Positions 42,491-44,215 of a stretch of 44,215 nt of DNA are shown piece after piece. The first letter of the stretch is position 1. Each line of letters starts with the position of its first letter. Source of the stretch: Candidatus Poribacteria bacterium (GTDB taxonomy: Bacteria > Poribacteria > WGA-4E > B28-G17). Location of the stretch: NCBI GenBank assembly GCA_021162805.1, contig JAGGXZ010000149.1:1-44215 (forward strand), in the 5' to 3' direction. Position numbers and translations under genes: made by a program. The notes under the pieces are model-generated. The model did not search any database and was not told where the DNA came from. It saw nothing but the letters and a program-made list of their open reading frames with translations.

Positions 42491-42512
42491 TCAGCGATAA
42501 TATAAGCGTTTA
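42491..42512 (-). repeat. 22-nt motif shared with 5065-5086
   Basis: On the minus strand this reads TAAACGCTTATATTATCGCT plus GA, one base different from the copy at 5065-5086. It lies 17 bases before the arylsulfotransferase-like start codon and contains TATATT/TATTAT, so it may form the -10 region. Confidence 0.4.
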
Positions 42513-42681
42513 AGCTTGAGTGTAACCCAATAGGTAGCCAACTTGTTCTTCACATCCACAGGCAAGGCTGATTTTCTTCAGCTCCCCAGCTGGGATTGAA
42601 ACCTCGATGTTTGGTTACAAAAATATCATACCTCCGGGCGCAAGTCAAGGAGATAATAGCGCTGGATTGTGAAGGGTTGAG

Positions 42682-42963
42682 CTATATGCCGCTGAACTTG
42701 GAGAACACCTCCACCAGCTCGTCTATCTTTTCCGATCTCTCCCTCTCAGATCCGGAGGTCATCGCCTCGGCGACACAGCTTTCGATATGTCGTTTGAGGA
42801 TCACAGCGGCGAGGCTCTGAAGGGCGGCCCTTGCGGCGGAGATCTGGATGAGTATATCGACGCAGTACCGCTCCTCCTCCACCATCTTCGCTATTCCCTT
42901 TACCTGCCCCTCGATCCTCCTGAGCCTTCTCAAGGCCTCCAGTTTGGTTTTTTCGTCTATCAT
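42682..42963 (-). CDS. csoR: CsoR-family copper-sensing repressor
   Basis: 93 residues. The four-helix CsoR/FrmR fold begins with [20 protein letters not shown]. The three Cu(I) ligands are intact: Cys34 in RYCVDIL, His59 and Cys63 in RHIESCV. Copper binding releases the repressor from its operator. It overlaps the end of the copA pseudogene by an ATGA junction, so it was translated coupled to copA. A CsoR-type operator sits before copA at 43944-43958, so the regulator could still work although its target pump is dead. Confidence 0.9.
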   Translation of the reverse strand: MIDEKTKLEALRRLRRIEGQVKGIAKMVEEERYCVDILIQISAARAALQSLAAVILKRHIESCVAEAMTSGSERERSEKIDELVEVFSKFSGI

Positions 42964-43920
42964 ATCTTCGTCCTCCTCAGCAGATTAGCGTTGCTCACCA
43001 CCGTTACGGAGCTGGTAGCCATGGCGATCTCGGCCAGGACGGGGTGCATCCATCCCATAACGGCGGTGGGTATCATGATCACGTTGTAGAAGAAAGCCCA
43101 GAACAGGTTCTGCTTGATCTTCCGGGATGTAGCTCTGCTCAGCCTTATCGCTCTGACGACCTCAAAGAGGTCGCCGCTAACCAGAATCACATCCGCAGCC
43201 TCTATGGCGATGTCCGTCCCGGTGCCTATAGTGATCCCCACGTTGGCCTGTGTCAGCGCCGGCGCATCGTTTATTCCGTCATGGCGACCGGCTCGAATTC
43301 CCCCTGTAGTTTCCGGATCGCCTCCACCTTCCCATCCGGCAGCACCTCGGCTAGGACGTAATCGACGCCGGCCTTTTCGGCTATCGATTCGGCGGTACGG
43401 CGATTATCGCTTCTCCCTCCAGCCTTTTTATCTCCTCGCTCAGGGGTCGAACGTCCAGTCCGTGATCGGCCATCAGCCTCTTCGAGCCGACCATCACCCG
43501 CCTATCCTCCACCTTTCCCGCTATACCTTTCCTCCGAGCGGAGTGAAATTCTGAGACCTCACCGAGCTTTATCCCTTTTTCCTCCGCCTTTTGGACTATC
43601 GCCTTTCCCAAAGGATGCTCGCTTCCCCGTTCGACCGATCCGTCCAGATAAAGCAGGGATTCCTCGTTGAACTCGTTGGCTGCCACCACATCCGTCACTT
43701 TCGGCTTCCCTTTAGTGAAGGTGCCGGTCTTATTGAAGACGATGAGCCTCACACCCTTTAAGGTCTGAATCGCCTCGAGCTCGACGGTAGCCTATCGAGA
43801 AGTCAGATTGACGTTCACCTCTCCCGTTCCCTTCACCCCTCTGAGGGCGTTTTCGACCTTTCTGGCACAGGCGGCACATGTCATGCCTCCGATGGGAAGC
43901 GTGACTCTTTTATCTCCCAT
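42960..43920 (-). pseudogene. copA: Decayed copper P-type ATPase
   Basis: Reading the minus strand from ATG 43920: an HMA domain with metal site MTCAACARK; an in-frame TAG; then a direct jump to the phosphorylation loop TFTKGKPKVTDV, skipping all N-terminal membrane helices and the actuator domain. That loop has Asn in place of the essential Asp (FNKTGT for FDKTGT). The nucleotide domain (SEHPLGKAIVQKAEEKG) follows, then a second deletion joined in another frame to [15 protein letters not shown] further frame change occurs at [16 protein letters not shown], then the last helices up to [10 protein letters not shown]. Several independent lesions show the gene cannot make a working pump. The normal length is about 750-820 residues, but only about 320 codons remain. 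Confidence 0.9.
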
Positions 43921-43943
43921 GAGAATCATCCTCCTTACTGCTT

Positions 43944-43988
43944 TACCCCCCTAGGGTATATTGTAGCATACCGGTTTATCCCCTAGGG
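43944..43988 (-). promoter_or_regulatory. CsoR-type operator and -10 box of copA
   Basis: TACCCCCCTAGGGTA (43944-43958) fits the GC-rich CsoR operator pattern. A second CCCTAGGG palindrome (43981-43988) lies 32 bases away. Between them, on the minus strand, TACAAT (43965-43960) is a good -10 box. The expected -35 position (43983-43988) is not a match, and the 29-nt IS end starts at 43985, so insertion may have replaced the original -35. Confidence 0.6.
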
Positions 43989-44013
43989 CTTTTCAATGAT
44001 TGTATGATTTAGT
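43985..44013 (+). repeat. 29-nt IS end, copy 2
   Basis: Exact copy of 4859-4887 in opposite orientation. It marks the left border of an element extending beyond the window and abuts the copA control region. Confidence 0.65.
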
Positions 44014-44051
44014 ATACTATCACAAAGACCACCAGGAAGGAGGTGAGAAAG

Positions 44052-44180
44052 ATGCTCGTGGCGGGCCGATATGTCCATCCCAACAGCTTATTCGCCAGGC
44101 TGTCCAGAATAACCGACTACCGCTTAACAAGATATTATCACTGCTTATCCTGGCATCAGTCTGCGGTGAGAGATCGCTAA
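44052..44180 (+). pseudogene. Start of an unidentified, probably IS-encoded ORF
   Basis: An ATG with a strong AAGGAGGT site 7 bases upstream opens 42 codons (MLVAGRYVHPNSLFARLSRI then TDYRLTRYY) and stops at TAA 44178. A sensible continuation in another frame (SLRGMWLWAVNRW) suggests a frameshift. Lying just inside the IS end, it could be the N-terminus of the transposase whose C-terminus is at 4249-4843; I cannot verify this. Confidence 0.35.
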
Positions 44181-44215
44181 GAGGGATGTGGCTTTGGGCG
44201 GTGAACAGATGGGAG

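Noticed and set aside
42576-42602. CRISPR-repeat-like end (CAGCTGGGATTGAAAC)
   Set aside because: The GGGATTGAAAC ending looks like a CRISPR repeat, but it occurs only once; there is no array, spacer periodicity or cas gene in the window.
4859-44013. Complete composite transposon spanning the window
   Set aside because: Only one partial transposase and two ends are visible. The cargo includes housekeeping genes (groESL, dapF, trxA), so a mobile 39-kb unit is not supported.

Overview
The window looks like a chromosomal segment of a Gram-negative bacterium. It has diaminopimelate synthesis (dapF), a sigma-54 regulator with a matching -24/-12 promoter, CIRCE-controlled groESL, and many exported beta-helix, LamG, cohesin/dockerin and glycan-active proteins. 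This mix, together with a EutN/CcmL vertex protein, a URO-D-family methyltransferase homologue and neutral-ceramidase-like and GH123-like enzymes, resembles Poribacteria or PVC-like environmental genomes. The affiliation is an inference; no rRNA or other marker in the window settles it. No rRNA, tRNA or CRISPR array was found.

Layout. 1-4.9 kb is a decaying catabolic region: a pectate-lyase-like beta-helix protein, a broken exported protein, an intact ceramidase-like enzyme, a C-terminal remnant of a second one, and a truncated, frameshifted IS982-like transposase with one preserved terminal sequence. 4.9-10.2 kb holds a sigma-54 type promoter followed by a secreted caspase-like peptidase, an acidic HIRAN-like protein, an NtrC-type regulator, a membrane protein with an acidic cytoplasmic tail, and khpA. 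10.3-18.7 kb is a glycan-degradation operon: GH141/GH120-like beta-helix protein, ribokinase, GH123-like protein, and a two-domain alpha/beta hydrolase. 18.7-24.3 kb has dapF, a LamG protein (minus), a MITE-like element, a GT39-like membrane glycosyltransferase, and CIRCE-groES-groEL.

24.3-29.2 kb is on the minus strand: a lone EutN/CcmL protein, a cohesin/nuclease/lamin-tail/dockerin protein, a URO-D family protein and a fourfold GERHxH repeat protein. 29.3-34.4 kb is a tightly overlapping plus-strand cluster: a coiled-coil PD-(D/E)XK-like protein, an Eis-like acetyltransferase, a membrane metallopeptidase/TPR protein, and a TrmN6-like methyltransferase. 34.4-40.1 kb has a GDSL hydrolase, a YhcC-like radical SAM protein, thioredoxin, a corrinoid-activating ferredoxin/ASKHA protein, and a CoA-disulfide-reductase-like flavoprotein with a rhodanese domain. 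40.1-44.2 kb is on the minus strand: a beta-helix protein, an arylsulfotransferase-like protein, csoR, a heavily decayed copA with its CsoR-type operator, and a second copy of the 29-nt IS end.

Recurring non-coding structure is notable. A GTCATTTRTR/AATGACGGCGAAGCC element occurs three times. GTAGGGGC-type palindromes recur, one of which supplies both stop codons of two convergent genes. At least ten sigma-70-like promoters have exactly 17-bp spacers, four of them with the -35 box overlapping the stop codon of the upstream gene. The best candidate for an undescribed system is the sigma-54-linked caspase/HIRAN/NtrC/membrane-protein module at 4.9-9.9 kb.
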